DNA of 64,000 nt from Halomonas sp. KG2 (GTDB lineage Bacteria > Pseudomonadota > Gammaproteobacteria > Pseudomonadales > Halomonadaceae): assembly GCA_030440445.1 (NCBI GenBank), contig CP098529.1:1-64000 (forward strand), read 5' to 3'. This document shows, piece by piece, positions 11,011-19,694 of this stretch (its first letter is position 1; each line of letters starts with the position of its first letter). Under the pieces are notes generated by a model, which saw only the letters and a program-made list of their open reading frames with translations, did no database searches and was not told where the DNA came from. A program made the translations under genes and the position numbers.

Positions 11011-11640
11011 TCAAATGAGCTTTTCCTTCAGCTCGTTCATCAATGCGTTGATTTCAGTAGATGCAGGGCCGTCAGGGTCTTGGTCAAAGACCGTTGTACC
11101 TGTTGCGGCAGTCGTGGGATAGATAACCCGCTGAGTAACCCGACTCTCAAGTACCGGCAACTCATATTCGTTAAGTGCATTGGTGACTTCCGAGCCTATC
11201 CGCGTCCCCTTGATCGCCCTGGAGACAACAAACGCCGCTTGCATCTTGCCGTCAGTGATCTCAATACGCTGCTTCACCAACTCGACAAGATCAGCCGTCG
11301 CCCAAATATCGTACGGGCTTGGTTGTGCCGGAATCAGCACAAAATCCGCTGCCTTAATGGCGGACGCTGCCAGATCGGCTGCCTGTGGTGCACCATCAAT
11401 CACCACAAATTCTTTGCGGGCCAGGTTTTTCAGATCACGCCCTATCGTTGGACGGTCAATGCCGACCACCGGCACCGGCTGATCCTCACGAACCGCTGCC
11501 CAATCACGAGCACTGCCTTGGGGGTCTGAATCGACCAACAGTACATCATGTCCTGCCAGCATCAGCGCCGTGGCCAGGTGTGTTGCAATCGTCGTCTTAC
11601 CCGAACCGCCTTTCTGATTTAGAACCGCAATAACGTGCAT
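11011..11640 (-). CDS. parA: ParA/ParF-type partition ATPase
   Basis: 209 residues, the short type Ib ParA without an N-terminal DNA-binding domain. Deviant Walker A KGGSGKTT at residues 10-17 with the signature lysine, Walker A' VLLVDSDPQGSARDW (about 34-48), and Walker B-like FVVIDGAPQ. Start ATG at 11640 preceded by GGTGGAGATACA, a good ribosome-binding site. ATP-dependent polymer or gradient formation over the nucleoid segregates plasmid copies with the downstream ribbon-helix-helix protein. Intact. Confidence 0.93.
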   Translation of the reverse strand: MHVIAVLNQKGGSGKTTIATHLATALMLAGHDVLLVDSDPQGSARDWAAVREDQPVPVVGIDRPTIGRDLKNLARKEFVVIDGAPQAADLAASAIKAADFVLIPAQPSPYDIWATADLVELVKQRIEITDGKMQAAFVVSRAIKGTRIGSEVTNALNEYELPVLESRVTQRVIYPTTAATGTTVFDQDPDGPASTEINALMNELKEKLI

Positions 11641-11734
11641 TGTATCTCCACCATCGTATAAGAACCTTATCTGAGCTTATGAAGAAATGGGTATTTTATC
11701 AAATGGTTATAAACTCAAATAAAAAAATGAGGTT

Positions 11735-12103
11735 ATGAGTCATTACGTTTTAAGGAAGGGGGCTTTGGAGGTATGGGGAGTTAGTGTATATACACTAGCT
11801 CAACACGCATGGGAGGTGACCGATCAGCTTGCTATCGCTAGTATATATGCCAATGCTATAGGGAGTAGCAAGAATAACATGCTGACAGGGAGGTTTATGA
11901 ACCAGGTGATTTATGCCGCAGCAGTATATCGGGCAGGCTATCCGAACATTACAAGAGGCATTGTGCTGGTGTGCGACAACCAAGTCGTCGGCTGGAGGGA
12001 GACACTTCGTAACCCTCTTGATGTCAAGCTAGGCTCCCTTGCCGTTGATGAGTGTGGCCGAGTGTGGGAAGCCGTCGATTATGATGGATACCAGGGGCTT
12101 TGA
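11735..12103 (+). CDS. Hypothetical protein, 122 aa
   Basis: Starts MSHYVLRKGALEVWGVSVYT and ends EAVDYDGYQGL. Divergent from parA, sharing its 94-base upstream region, which contains TGAGGTTATGAG at 11728-11739. No known motif. Composition and an uninterrupted frame through about 370 bases support a real gene, but I cannot assign a role. Confidence 0.5.
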   Translation: MSHYVLRKGALEVWGVSVYTLAQHAWEVTDQLAIASIYANAIGSSKNNMLTGRFMNQVIYAAAVYRAGYPNITRGIVLVCDNQVVGWRETLRNPLDVKLGSLAVDECGRVWEAVDYDGYQGL

Positions 12104-12316
12104 CATGGGACATGCGAGCATGAAGCCAGCGCTTAAATGAGATAATGCGCAATTCCATCCGGTGATTTCCGTGAAGCCAATGAAGTTGAGCACACATAAT
12201 CAGCCTTGAAAAATACGCGCTGGTGGGCTTTTATGCAGATAGCTCAAAATCAGCACCCTAATCACGATCTTTCGGCCCTTGGCAATGCGTGAACCAGTAT
12301 TCCGTGGTTATTTTTA

Positions 12317-12604
12317 TTACACGGCGCCACCCATCATTGTTTTCTGGTTTGGCGAAAAAAACCACCACAGCCCAAGTGATAAGCCTCCTTCACCGTTAGT
12401 TCTGTGCTTTCTTTGGCCATAATCAGCACCGTTCTTCAGCGCTTCTAATAGCATCATCCCTGAATCACCCACCGTGTCCAAGTCGATGATAATAAGGTTT
12501 GTCAGTGGGTTTCTGATATTTTGAACAAAATTAAGTGCTTCCGTCGCATCGTAAGCGTTCTGGCACCGAGGGCGGGAAGGTTTGGTCACTGCAGGCAAGC
12601 TCAA
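12317..12604 (-). CDS. Hypothetical ORF, possibly receiver-like remnant
   Basis: 95 codons. The middle, NPLTNLIIIDLDTVGDSGMM followed by LLEALKNG, has the rhythm of a response-regulator receiver core (beta strand ending in Asp, then a helix), but the rest does not follow. No convincing ribosome-binding site. Probably a fragment. The surrounding 12104-12690 stretch has no better gene. Confidence 0.2.
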   Translation of the reverse strand: MSLPAVTKPSRPRCQNAYDATEALNFVQNIRNPLTNLIIIDLDTVGDSGMMLLEALKNGADYGQRKHRTNGEGGLSLGLWWFFSPNQKTMMGGAV

Positions 12605-12694
12605 TCATAGAAAGGTTGACTGCATCATGACCAACGAGCAGAGCTGTAGGATTGTTTACCATACCTGACGGCCTCCCAAACAGATCTTTAGAGT

Positions 12695-12720
12695 CAAAGC
12701 CCCGCCGAAGCGGGGCTTTG
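12695..12720. terminator. Perfect GC hairpin, bidirectional terminator candidate
   Basis: CAAAGCCCCGC / GCGGGGCTTTG, an 11-base perfect stem with a 4-base loop. The A-rich and T-rich outer arms would give short U-runs in either direction. Confidence 0.6.
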
Positions 12721-12869
12721 ATGTCGGGTGTCCAGGTGACGGGGCAGTGCCACTGAACAAGCGACGTGACTCTTGCGAGTCGGCATTTCCTGCCATGACA
12801 AAAGTGGTAGCTCTTGGCCAAGCTGCCGTGTCACATGATCTTTATAGCATAAAAGCATGAGCCTGGCAT

Positions 12870-12985
12870 CCGACACTCCCCGCCCGCCCGCCGCGCTTCG
12901 CGCTTTGGGCGGGGCTCCAAGGTCACCCTCAGAACCTTCCTGCTTCCACACGCCTTCACTAGACAGCTGCTAAGCCGCTGCCCCC
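12870..12985 (-). ncRNA. Likely omega RNA / right-end scaffold of the TnpB element
   Basis: On the minus strand, directly at the 3' end of tnpB, come GTGTGGAAGCAGGAAGG, then a GC-rich stem of GCCCCGCCC with GGGCGGGG around GCGCGAAGCGC. IS200/IS605 and IS1341-type elements characteristically end with a GAAGCAGGAA block and a GC hairpin that form the omega RNA guiding TnpB. The sequence outside the last hairpin (below about 12875) would be the guide. Confidence 0.5.
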
Positions 12986-14035
12986 GCTCCACAGGCTAAC
13001 CCCGCCACCACGGTGGTTCGTATATTCCTGGCTGCGTTGATGTCGCGGTCAATGGGGTGGCCACCCCCCCAGGCAGTGCCAGTGACGTTGCGACAGCGGT
13101 AGTTTCTCAACCTTGTGGCCGCAGCCATGACACAGCTTACCGCTGGGAAACCACTGGCTCACTTTCACCAGTTGGCGCCCCACCCAGCATCGCTAATGGC
13201 TTTAGAGAGCCGATTATTCTTGATCATGCCAGCGATATTGAGTGACTCGACGCACAGGACTTGGTTTTCGTTAATTAGTGCGCGGGTCGCTTTATTGAGG
13301 GCGTCATGGCGGCAGTCGGCGATCTTGGCATGTAGCCGCGCCACTTTCTGACGGTATTTGTTGCGGTTGTTGGAACCTTTCTGCTTCTTCGCCAACCGGC
13401 ACTTCAAGTAGGCCAGCTTCGTTTCGTAGCGTTTCAGGTGACACGGATTGCCGGATTTTACGCCATCGCTGGTGATGAACAGGTTAGTCAACCCGAGATC
13501 AATACCCACTGTTTTGGGCGTGACCGGATGCGCTTCTGGCGCAAAGTCACACAGGCAGCTGATGAAGTAGCGCCCGGCACGATCGCGTGAAAGCGTGATG
13601 GTAAAGGCAGTGGCTGACTTCACCGAATGGATAACGGTGTCTTCATCTTGGCAATCGTGATGTAGCCATTACGATTGCGAAACGCCGCCTTGGTCAGCCG
13701 GATCGACTGGCGGCCATCCTTTTTCTTGAAACGTGGATACCGCGCTTTGAGCTTGGAGTTGAAGAAGTTGTTAAAGGCGGCTTTCTGATCGCGCAGGGTT
13801 TGCTGCAGAATCACACTCGATACATCCTTGAGCCACGGAAACTCCGCCTTCAAGCCTCTAGCAGACGCTTTTCAGCGTGGGCGTGAGATACCGACTCGCC
13901 GCGTTGCTGATAAGCTTCGGTGCGATAGGCCAGGGTATTATTCCAGACAAAACGGGCACACCCGAACGACTGCGCCAACAACTCAGCTTGCTCGGGAGTA
14001 GGATAGAACCGTTTTTTATAGGCGCGCTTTGTCAT
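12970..14035 (-). pseudogene. tnpB: TnpB (IS1341/IS605-type RNA-guided nuclease), frameshifted
   Basis: Reading from MTKRAYKKRFYPTPEQAELL the protein is recognisable throughout: FGCARFVWNNTLAYR, SVILQQTLRDQKAAFNNFFN, then RuvC-I TVGIDLGLTNLFITSDG, RuvC-II VLCVESLNIAGMIKN, zinc-finger remnants KLCHGCGHKVEKLP and RuvC-III text DRDINAARNI. The frame shifts near 13850, 13620, 13165 and again between the two halves of the zinc finger (about 13070). So all catalytic motifs are visible, but no continuous protein can be made. No tnpA is nearby. Confidence 0.85.
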
Positions 14036-14069
14036 ACTGGAAAAAATATCAGGGGTATGAAACAAAATC

Positions 14070-14097
14070 AACCGGGCACCGCGTTGCGGTGCCCGGT
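14070..14097. terminator. Strong perfect hairpin upstream of tnpB
   Basis: A 12-13 base perfect stem (AACCGGGCACCGC with GCGGTGCCCGGTT) and a 3-base loop. Either a terminator or the left-end hairpin of the TnpB element. Its position about 35 bases outside the tnpB start favours the latter. Confidence 0.55.
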
Positions 14098-14262
14098 TGT
14101 ATCACTGCCCGATTGGGCGATGCTTTACGCGCTGTTTGGTAAGAATTTTCCTCGTCTTGCGCACGAGAAGAACACGATCATTGGTGCTGGAATTATGATG
14201 AATTGAGATTATAAGGCTATGAAATTATAAATATAGTTGCTTTTCCTCATAAGCATGAATGC

Positions 14263-15249
14263 TCAATTGATATTATGAGGTTTTGAGTTAAAGCGTTTAA
14301 GCGCCTTCACACGCTCGCGGTGCGTCGGATGTGTGTGAAGACTGATGGGGCGCTGCGAGGGCTCAAACATCGTAGCCGCTGCCAACGATCTGAACAGCGC
14401 GATACCTGGCTCTGTACCTTCCTGCGACGCAGCAAAAGCGTCAGCGCGAAACTCACTGCGCCGCGACGCCCACAGTGCCAATATCTCGTAAGCTGCACCT
14501 CCAAGCTGTCTGCCAGCTTTATCCAATGTTTGGAATAGATGCTCAAAACCAACCAGCAAGCGGCAAAGAGGATGGCCCACTAGCGGTATCCAGCGACATA
14601 GCCGAACAATCCACTTCACGACCTTCAAGCGTAGGCGCTGCTAAGCAAGCACGCTGTCCAGGAAACGCTGCCAAGCAAGCACATGGCGGGCATCCCTATG
14701 CACCAGATGGCCGACTTCGTGAGCGATCACCCAGCGCAATATGTCCGACGGCAACTGCAAAACACCCGCTGACAGTACCAAGTGAGGTTTTCTTATTGGC
14801 GGCGCAACGACGAAAGCAACCACATAGGCATTCTCGGCGGCCCAGAGGTGTGGGCATCGGATACGATGTTGCTTGCACAGACGTTGTGTATAGAGCGCGA
14901 TAGGATGGTCTGCCGATACCTTCACCAATCTCCCCTTGGCCAAACGCCGCAACTGCCGTTTGCGGCGTCTCATTGCTTGCTTCGCCCCACTCCAAACCAA
15001 AAGACACAGCAGCCCCCAGGCGACCACCAGAGCGAGATGAATCAACGTATTTTGGGATAGCGGCACCCAGCCAATCTCTAGCCATACAGGACGAACACCG
15101 GCGGCGAACAACCAAGAAGCAATATGAGCAAAAACGCTATAAACAGCCCAAAGAATGGTTAAAGGGAAAAAAGCACTAAAAACACCTAATAGAATAAAAC
15201 CAACTAAAAAAGCTAAATTATGCAAAAAAGCACATAAAAAATTCGCCAT
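14263..15249 (-). pseudogene. Membrane-bound M48-family metallopeptidase with in-frame amber codon
   Basis: A single frame of 328 codons interrupted once, by TAG at 14641-14643. N-terminal hydrophobic segments at about 8-50 and 66-87, then cytoplasmic-type basic stretch RRRKRQLRRLAKGR, ICxx-like core AYVVAFVVAP, and zinc motif HEVGH at 177-181. After the amber codon the same frame continues through membrane text to SEFRADAFAAS, which supplies the third zinc ligand (Glu) expected of M48 peptidases of the HtpX/Ste24 kind. The two halves therefore need each other. Either a recent nonsense mutation, suppression, or a sequence error. It is the downstream member of the leftward 14.3-18.7 kb block. 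Confidence 0.8.
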
Positions 15250-15290
15250 GCCTTGTAAATACCGAAGGTAAGAACATTTACAGAACGATG

Positions 15291-15917
15291 TTATGAGCCA
15301 TCGCCTTCTTTACTAATGACGGAACGCACTTTTTCAACTAAAGGGTGTATGTAGTACTTAGCAGAGTTGTTTAATCGGGGAAGCCAGCTTTGTGCTTTTT
15401 CATCCGCTGAGTCTGTCAAGGTTTGCGCGCCAGCCGACTTCAATTGTGAAAGTGATGAAGGGGGCGTCCAGTCTGGTAGCGTCCGCCAAGGGGTACGATG
15501 CTTCGATCCTGTAGGCTTCACTGATGACGCACCCGACAAAAGCTCGGCATTGACCCAAGGTGCTGACGCGCCTGGAGGCATATTCCCTTGACCGTCCGCT
15601 GTCAAAACATCGAGTCGTCGTCGGGGCTCGGCAAAACGCCCATGTCGTTCTAGCGGCTCAGCTGTGATCGTTGCAAGGTGTCGGTCTGGCCGATAATGAG
15701 CTGCCTGTACCTCTATCTGCAAACGATCCCCAATATCGGGATACCAGGCACGCTGACAGTCGTGGCTCACGACGATCTGGACGTTGTGGTGGTGTGTCGA
15801 ATCCGACACAGTATCGCCGGAAGACATAACTGTTTTCGCCGCTCCCAGAGCAGGCGGTATTGCGAGCCCAAGCCCAAGCCCAAGTGCCATCGCTGGCAAT
15901 ACTCGATATGGAAGCAT
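15291..15917 (-). CDS. Exported protein of unknown function, 208 aa
   Basis: Start chosen at ATG 15917 because GGAGCGG sits just ahead of it. Begins MLPYRVLPAMALGLGLGLAI with PPALGAA, a clear Sec signal peptide. The mature part has a small beta-rich stretch (VQIVVSHDCQRAWYPDIGDR, LQIEVQAAHYRP) then Pro/Ser-rich low-complexity text and a helical tail. No family recognised. A terminator-like hairpin lies just upstream, so it may have its own promoter. Confidence 0.75.
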   Translation of the reverse strand: MLPYRVLPAMALGLGLGLAIPPALGAAKTVMSSGDTVSDSTHHHNVQIVVSHDCQRAWYPDIGDRLQIEVQAAHYRPDRHLATITAEPLERHGRFAEPRRRLDVLTADGQGNMPPGASAPWVNAELLSGASSVKPTGSKHRTPWRTLPDWTPPSSLSQLKSAGAQTLTDSADEKAQSWLPRLNNSAKYYIHPLVEKVRSVISKEGDGS

Positions 15918-15925
15918 GTTCCGCT

Positions 15926-15951
15926 CCAAAAAAACGCCCTTGAAAGGGCGT
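15926..15951 (-). terminator. Rho-independent terminator (minus strand)
   Basis: Minus-strand stem ACGCCCTT/AAGGGCGT followed by a run of seven T. It ends the transcript of the 15975-16220 gene. Confidence 0.8.
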
Positions 15952-15974
15952 CAGTCACAAATGAATGGGGCGTT

Positions 15975-16220
15975 TTACTCGGCAGTAGGCGTCGCATCGG
16001 ATGTCACGGGAGCAGACTGATTGGCCGCGCCCAGCCAGTCGCCAATGCCCAGCGAATCCAACAAGCCGCCGACCCAGGTATAAACGGGCATAAAGTATTC
16101 CGGCCAAAGGTGCATCAATGCCATCCCCAGCAATGCACCGCCTATCAAGCCTGCCAGGTTTGTTCTGGCCAGAAAGAGGGCGGCACCAATGGCAATCGCA
16201 ATCGGGGAAATGGGAAGCAT
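15975..16220 (-). CDS. Small membrane protein, 81 aa
   Basis: Starts MLPISPIAIAIGAALFLART with AGGAAGG seven bases ahead. Two hydrophobic segments (about 3-18 and 22-37, the latter with glycine-rich AGLIGGALLGMALM), then WPEYFMPVYTWVGGLLDSLG and an acidic tail. Starts 2 bases after the stop of the Dsb-like gene, so co-transcribed with it. Unknown function; such small envelope proteins commonly accompany conjugation or pilus modules. Confidence 0.7.
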   Translation of the reverse strand: MLPISPIAIAIGAALFLARTNLAGLIGGALLGMALMHLWPEYFMPVYTWVGGLLDSLGIGDWLGAANQSAPVTSDATPTAE

Positions 16221-16222
16221 TA

Positions 16223-17122
16223 TTAACCTTCCTGTTCAGCGGGTTGGCCATTGACTGCTCCTGCCTCCGCGCTTTCCTGTTCGATTATGCCCCTTAATGC
16301 AGAAATGATGGCTCCTGGCGGCTGCGCCCCAGACAAACGGACTTCCTTACCCGTTTCGTTGTCGATCAAAAACGATGTCGGCGTACCCGTAACACCTTTT
16401 GATTGTGCTTCACGCCCAAGATCAGCCACATGGCGTTGTACATCGCTGCTTTGCATACACTGACGAAACGCTGAACGATCAAAACCCATCGTTTCAGCCA
16501 CATCGAGCAAACCCGCTTCGCGCACCTGATGATTCTCGTAGATATAGTCGCTAAGCGCCCAGAAATGCTGATTATCACCAAGACGGCCTGCGCATTCACT
16601 CGCCAATGCTTGGGTGGTCGAGTTGGCATCCATGATCGTCATGTGATGGTACTGAGCCTTCATCACGCCCTGACTGCTATCAACAAGTTGCTTAGGGGTA
16701 CTGTGAAACTGACGGCAGTACGGGCAGTTGGGATCGGAATAGGTGTACAGCGTGAAGCGAGCGTCAACATCCCCGTATGTCCAGGGCGTATCGTCTTCCA
16801 AATCGGTAGGGGCATTGTCATACCCCTCTAGCAATGCCTGGCGCTGTGCCTCTTGCTCGGCCTGCGCTCGCTGCTGCATCACCTGATCAACAGCGGCCAC
16901 CAGATCAGTATTGCGCGTTTGCTGTCCAGAGGAAGTGTTGATGGCATCGGCAAGGTCAGACAGTTTTGCATTGGTCTGTTGGAGTTGATTAGCCGTTTCA
17001 GTCTGGGCGTTCAGCAGCAAACCGAATGCAAGTGTTGCCAGAAATCCGCTGCCGATAATACCGCCAAACGCAAGGTGCATCGCGCGACGATCGTCTGTGG
17101 CCGAAGATGTAGATTTTGACAT
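16223..17122 (-). CDS. Membrane-anchored DsbA/DsbG-like thiol oxidoreductase
   Basis: 299 residues from ATG 17122 (AGAGGG upstream; a longer frame back to 17227 has no start signal). One N-terminal membrane anchor at about 16-38, a coiled-coil stalk at about 40-95 (TETANQLQQTNAKLSDLADA, QQRAQAEQEAQRQALLEG), then a thioredoxin fold with CPYC at 133-136 in YSDPNCPYCRQFH and the cis-proline loop GVTGTPTSFLID. The periplasmic active site would form, isomerise or reduce disulfides in exported partners. Anchored, coiled-coil Dsb proteins occur in conjugative elements as helpers of transfer-apparatus folding, which fits the plasmid context. Intact. Confidence 0.88.
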   Translation of the reverse strand: MSKSTSSATDDRRAMHLAFGGIIGSGFLATLAFGLLLNAQTETANQLQQTNAKLSDLADAINTSSGQQTRNTDLVAAVDQVMQQRAQAEQEAQRQALLEGYDNAPTDLEDDTPWTYGDVDARFTLYTYSDPNCPYCRQFHSTPKQLVDSSQGVMKAQYHHMTIMDANSTTQALASECAGRLGDNQHFWALSDYIYENHQVREAGLLDVAETMGFDRSAFRQCMQSSDVQRHVADLGREAQSKGVTGTPTSFLIDNETGKEVRLSGAQPPGAIISALRGIIEQESAEAGAVNGQPAEQEG

Positions 17123-17208
17123 GAATATCCCTCTGGAATGAAAAGTACCCTGGCAGAGTACGCGCAGGAAACGATCAGGCAGGCCAGCGGAACACCGGAT
17201 TTCTAGGC

Positions 17209-17236
17209 AAAAACAAAAACCCCCCAAGAAGGGGGT
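17209..17236 (-). terminator. Rho-independent terminator (minus strand)
   Basis: Minus-strand CCCCC-TTCTT-GGGGG followed by GTTTTTGTTTTTG, placed 27 bases after the stop of the 17263-17658 gene. Confidence 0.75.
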
Positions 17237-17262
17237 AAGCCTTTATGAGAGCCTGCGTGGGA

Positions 17263-17658
17263 TCAGGCAGTCCAAGGTAGCAGGTAGGGGGTAGAAAACA
17301 CGACAGAGGCCGTCAGGAGCCAGCAGAAAAGGGCGTATAGCTGCAAGCCGATGAAACGCCGCATCCTTCCCTCCTTGATATATCTTCCAGCCGTAGAGAT
17401 GGCCATCAAGACCCCGCCAACTGCCAGAGCAAGAATCGACGGCATGATCCATTCGATACCGACACCCGCAAATGCCCGCCAGAAAAAGAAAACAAAAAGG
17501 CCGATAATCGGGGAAAGAGACACAATACCCTGCACCGAAAAAGCCTGGCGATACTTCCCATGTGGCGTGTCGTCAACAAGGTATGCACGCACTAGACGGT
17601 GAGGCAAAAGTGACACAGCTTTCAGTGAACAGCGCAAAGAACGGTTTTGACGGCTCAT
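17263..17658 (-). CDS. Integral membrane protein, 131 aa
   Basis: ATG at 17658 with GAGGAAAATCTC ahead. A basic N-terminus (1-40, KAVSLLPHRLVRAYLVDD) then three hydrophobic helices at about 43-63, 69-88 and 104-124. No known domain. Sits between the soluble hypothetical pair and the Dsb-like gene, same strand, with its own terminator behind it. Confidence 0.7.
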   Translation of the reverse strand: MSRQNRSLRCSLKAVSLLPHRLVRAYLVDDTPHGKYRQAFSVQGIVSLSPIIGLFVFFFWRAFAGVGIEWIMPSILALAVGGVLMAISTAGRYIKEGRMRRFIGLQLYALFCWLLTASVVFSTPYLLPWTA

Positions 17659-17730
17659 GAGATTTTCCTCGTTACGTTGATTTACCTAGTAGCTTAACCA
17701 ACTTTTGCGCTTGACCAAGCCGGTGCGAAA

Positions 17731-18177
17731 TTAAGCCGTCCCCCGAGAAATTTCCAGAACCATCGACCAGGAAGACGGGAGCAGTTGCAAGGCATCCATC
17801 ACGATCTGCCAATCGGATGTGGCGATAGACATACCCAGCTGATCTTCTAGCACCGATGGGCGTATCACCTGGCGGCCCCAAAGCTGTATCCGACCACTAT
17901 CGGCATCGACAACCGAATCCGAGAGCAGCATAAGCGGAAACTGCGAAGACAGCTCATCCAGTTTGCGCTGAAGACGGGCAGCTCGCACCGCGTCTTCCCA
18001 TTCGTCGTCGTCCAAGCCAAATAGCGCAACACTTTCTATGGACGGAGAATCGGACACCGCAGGGATATGCTTCTGGGCGTCCAAAAGAAGCGAGATCGCG
18101 TACTGCAATGCAGGAGAATCAACGCCGTACCGATCCAGAAACGCAAGCAGGTGTCTCTTTCGAACCTGTGTCTCCAT
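17731..18177 (-). CDS. Hypothetical soluble protein, 148 aa
   Basis: Starts METQVRKRHLLAFLDRYGVD, with AAGGGTTTCGAG upstream. Helical N-terminus, acidic middle (LFGLDDDEWEDAVRAARLQR), no signal peptide or membrane segment. Ten bases downstream of the 18188-18709 gene, so the two probably form an operon. I do not recognise it. Confidence 0.65.
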   Translation of the reverse strand: METQVRKRHLLAFLDRYGVDSPALQYAISLLLDAQKHIPAVSDSPSIESVALFGLDDDEWEDAVRAARLQRKLDELSSQFPLMLLSDSVVDADSGRIQLWGRQVIRPSVLEDQLGMSIATSDWQIVMDALQLLPSSWSMVLEISRGTA

Positions 18178-18187
18178 CTCGAAACCC

Positions 18188-18709
18188 TTACTTTAGGCGA
18201 TGGTAATGACGAACAAGGCCATCGCAAAATCGGCACTGCGGATACAACGCAATAGCTGAGCTATCGGCTTCACCAACAAGATCGGGAAACTCGATTCGCT
18301 CACCAATGTATTTTCGTCCTCGCTCCTCGCTCAGGCGCTTGATGAGAACGGTTGGAATGTCGAAATCCGTCGTGTCGGCAACAGGATCAGTCAGCCAGAA
18401 AGGCAGTGTCAGATCGACAATAATCCGCGTCGTTTGCAGCGGCACCTCCAGCCAGTAATGCGGCACGATGATCACGTTTTCGCCCGTTTCGTTGGTATGT
18501 AGCTCACCAAAGAACAGCTCCTTGGGCATACCGGCGTCAGCAAAGAATGCTGCTGCTTCGTGCGCAACGTCGCCACAGTCGGCATCTTCAGTGATGTCGG
18601 GCGTCAGGTTGAAAAATGCCATAGCGATATCGTCAGCCAATATCTGCTGCTCATCCTCAAGCCGTGACAATGCGTTTTCAGATTTATCGCTGGTTACTAA
18701 TGTGAGCAC
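18188..18709 (-). CDS. Hypothetical protein, 173 aa, GTG start
   Basis: GTG at 18709 is preceded by AAGGAGGG at ideal spacing. Acidic N-terminus with helices, then a beta-rich middle (VIIVPHYWLEVPLQTTRIIV, DLTLPFWLTDP) and a Cys/His-rich end (YPQCRFCDGLVRHYHRLK). The middle text with a Cys-containing N-terminal motif and a His/Asp strand resembles small papain-like or transglutaminase-like folds, but this is a weak impression. First gene of the leftward envelope block. Confidence 0.65.
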   Translation of the reverse strand: MLTLVTSDKSENALSRLEDEQQILADDIAMAFFNLTPDITEDADCGDVAHEAAAFFADAGMPKELFFGELHTNETGENVIIVPHYWLEVPLQTTRIIVDLTLPFWLTDPVADTTDFDIPTVLIKRLSEERGRKYIGERIEFPDLVGEADSSAIALYPQCRFCDGLVRHYHRLK

Positions 18710-19087
18710 AATGCCCTCCTTGTCTCGATGTCGGGTGTCCGTTGGATTCTACGCACCCCGAAAAACCGACCAAGACGCTGAGGGGCGGATTTCTAGTGAA
18801 TTAGCTTCCTTCCGCCTTCAAGGATTACATGAACCATAACGTGCTCTATAAACCTTTTGGTTTGTTATGTGGAATAATGGCTTATAAATGCCTTTTGCAA
18901 TTTTTCTTTTAAAAGGAAAGCATTGTGACGGTATTCTGTGTATGCCTGCACACGAAATTAAGACCACTTTAATATGAAAGAGGATAAGCCTAACAAATAT
19001 TATCAAATTATTCGGCGGCATGGTTTAAAAAGAGAAATTTCACAAGCAGAGGTGTTTGAGTCATGAATAAATAACTTATTAGGCTAT
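18710..19087. other. Intergenic, no gene seen
   Basis: AT-rich from 18840 on. Contains only short spurious frames. It could hold the promoter of the 18709 gene (near 18720-18780) and nothing else that I can support. Confidence 0.5.
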
Positions 19088-19651
19088 CTACTTTCTATGC
19101 GATTCAACTACCTTCTTGATCTCCTTCAGCGCTGTTCGCGCTTTTGATAACTCATAAAAAATTTTTCGATTTTTGGCATGGTCTTTTTCGTGCGCCGCAA
19201 CTAATTCTCGCTCCCAACTTTCAGCCCCATTAAAGTCTCGGGCGTTATAATGATGCTTACCAGACCGTTTAATATGTTTAGCGTAGTAAGTTTTACCTTT
19301 GCGCATCGAGTCAGAGTTCCGAACAAACGCATCACGGAAATAGACGACTTCCAAGGTTCCTCGATTAACGCGAACACGGATACCGAGCTTACCTGGATCA
19401 CCTGCTGCAAAGCGCTCCATTTTTTCTTCCCAAAATAAGTCAGCCATCGTGCGTGAGTCCAAGGCTGCCAGATAAATCGACCGCTCAATTTCTTCAAGCA
19501 TTCCATCGGCTGCATCCGACAGCGCGGCAGATACTTCAGCCAAATCAATACCCGAACGCTCGGCTTCTGCCTCGTCGTTCACAGCAAGCAGCGTATGCAA
19601 ATGGTCAAGCGAATAATTACCTGAACTGTTGCTACCACCATATTCTGACAT
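19088..19651 (-). CDS. MobI-like protein (copy 1), 187 aa
   Basis: Start chosen at MSEYGGSN (ATG 19651) because GGAGGGC lies seven bases ahead. N-terminal helical region with acidic patches, a beta-rich middle (IRVRVNRGTLEVVYFRDAFV) and a helical C-terminus with HYNARDFNGAESWERELVAA then HEKDHAKNRKIFYELSKART. The same architecture and the core FNxAExWEREL recur in the protein at 29085-29567. This matches my recollection of MobI(A/C)-type conjugative transfer proteins of IncC/SXT elements, which act at oriT; that assignment is tentative. The adjacent intergenic region is rich in inverted repeats. Confidence 0.5.
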   Translation of the reverse strand: MSEYGGSNSSGNYSLDHLHTLLAVNDEAEAERSGIDLAEVSAALSDAADGMLEEIERSIYLAALDSRTMADLFWEEKMERFAAGDPGKLGIRVRVNRGTLEVVYFRDAFVRNSDSMRKGKTYYAKHIKRSGKHHYNARDFNGAESWERELVAAHEKDHAKNRKIFYELSKARTALKEIKKVVESHRK

Positions 19652-19694
19652 CCAGATAGCCCTCCAAAGCCTCAATATCTAACAGACGCTCCCC

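Noticed and set aside
12531..12821. 96-codon minus-strand frame over the 12.7-kb hairpin
   Set aside because: Runs through a terminator-like hairpin and has no protein-like pattern.
17672..17881. 69-codon minus-strand frame
   Set aside because: Overlaps the 148-residue gene in another frame with no ribosome-binding site.
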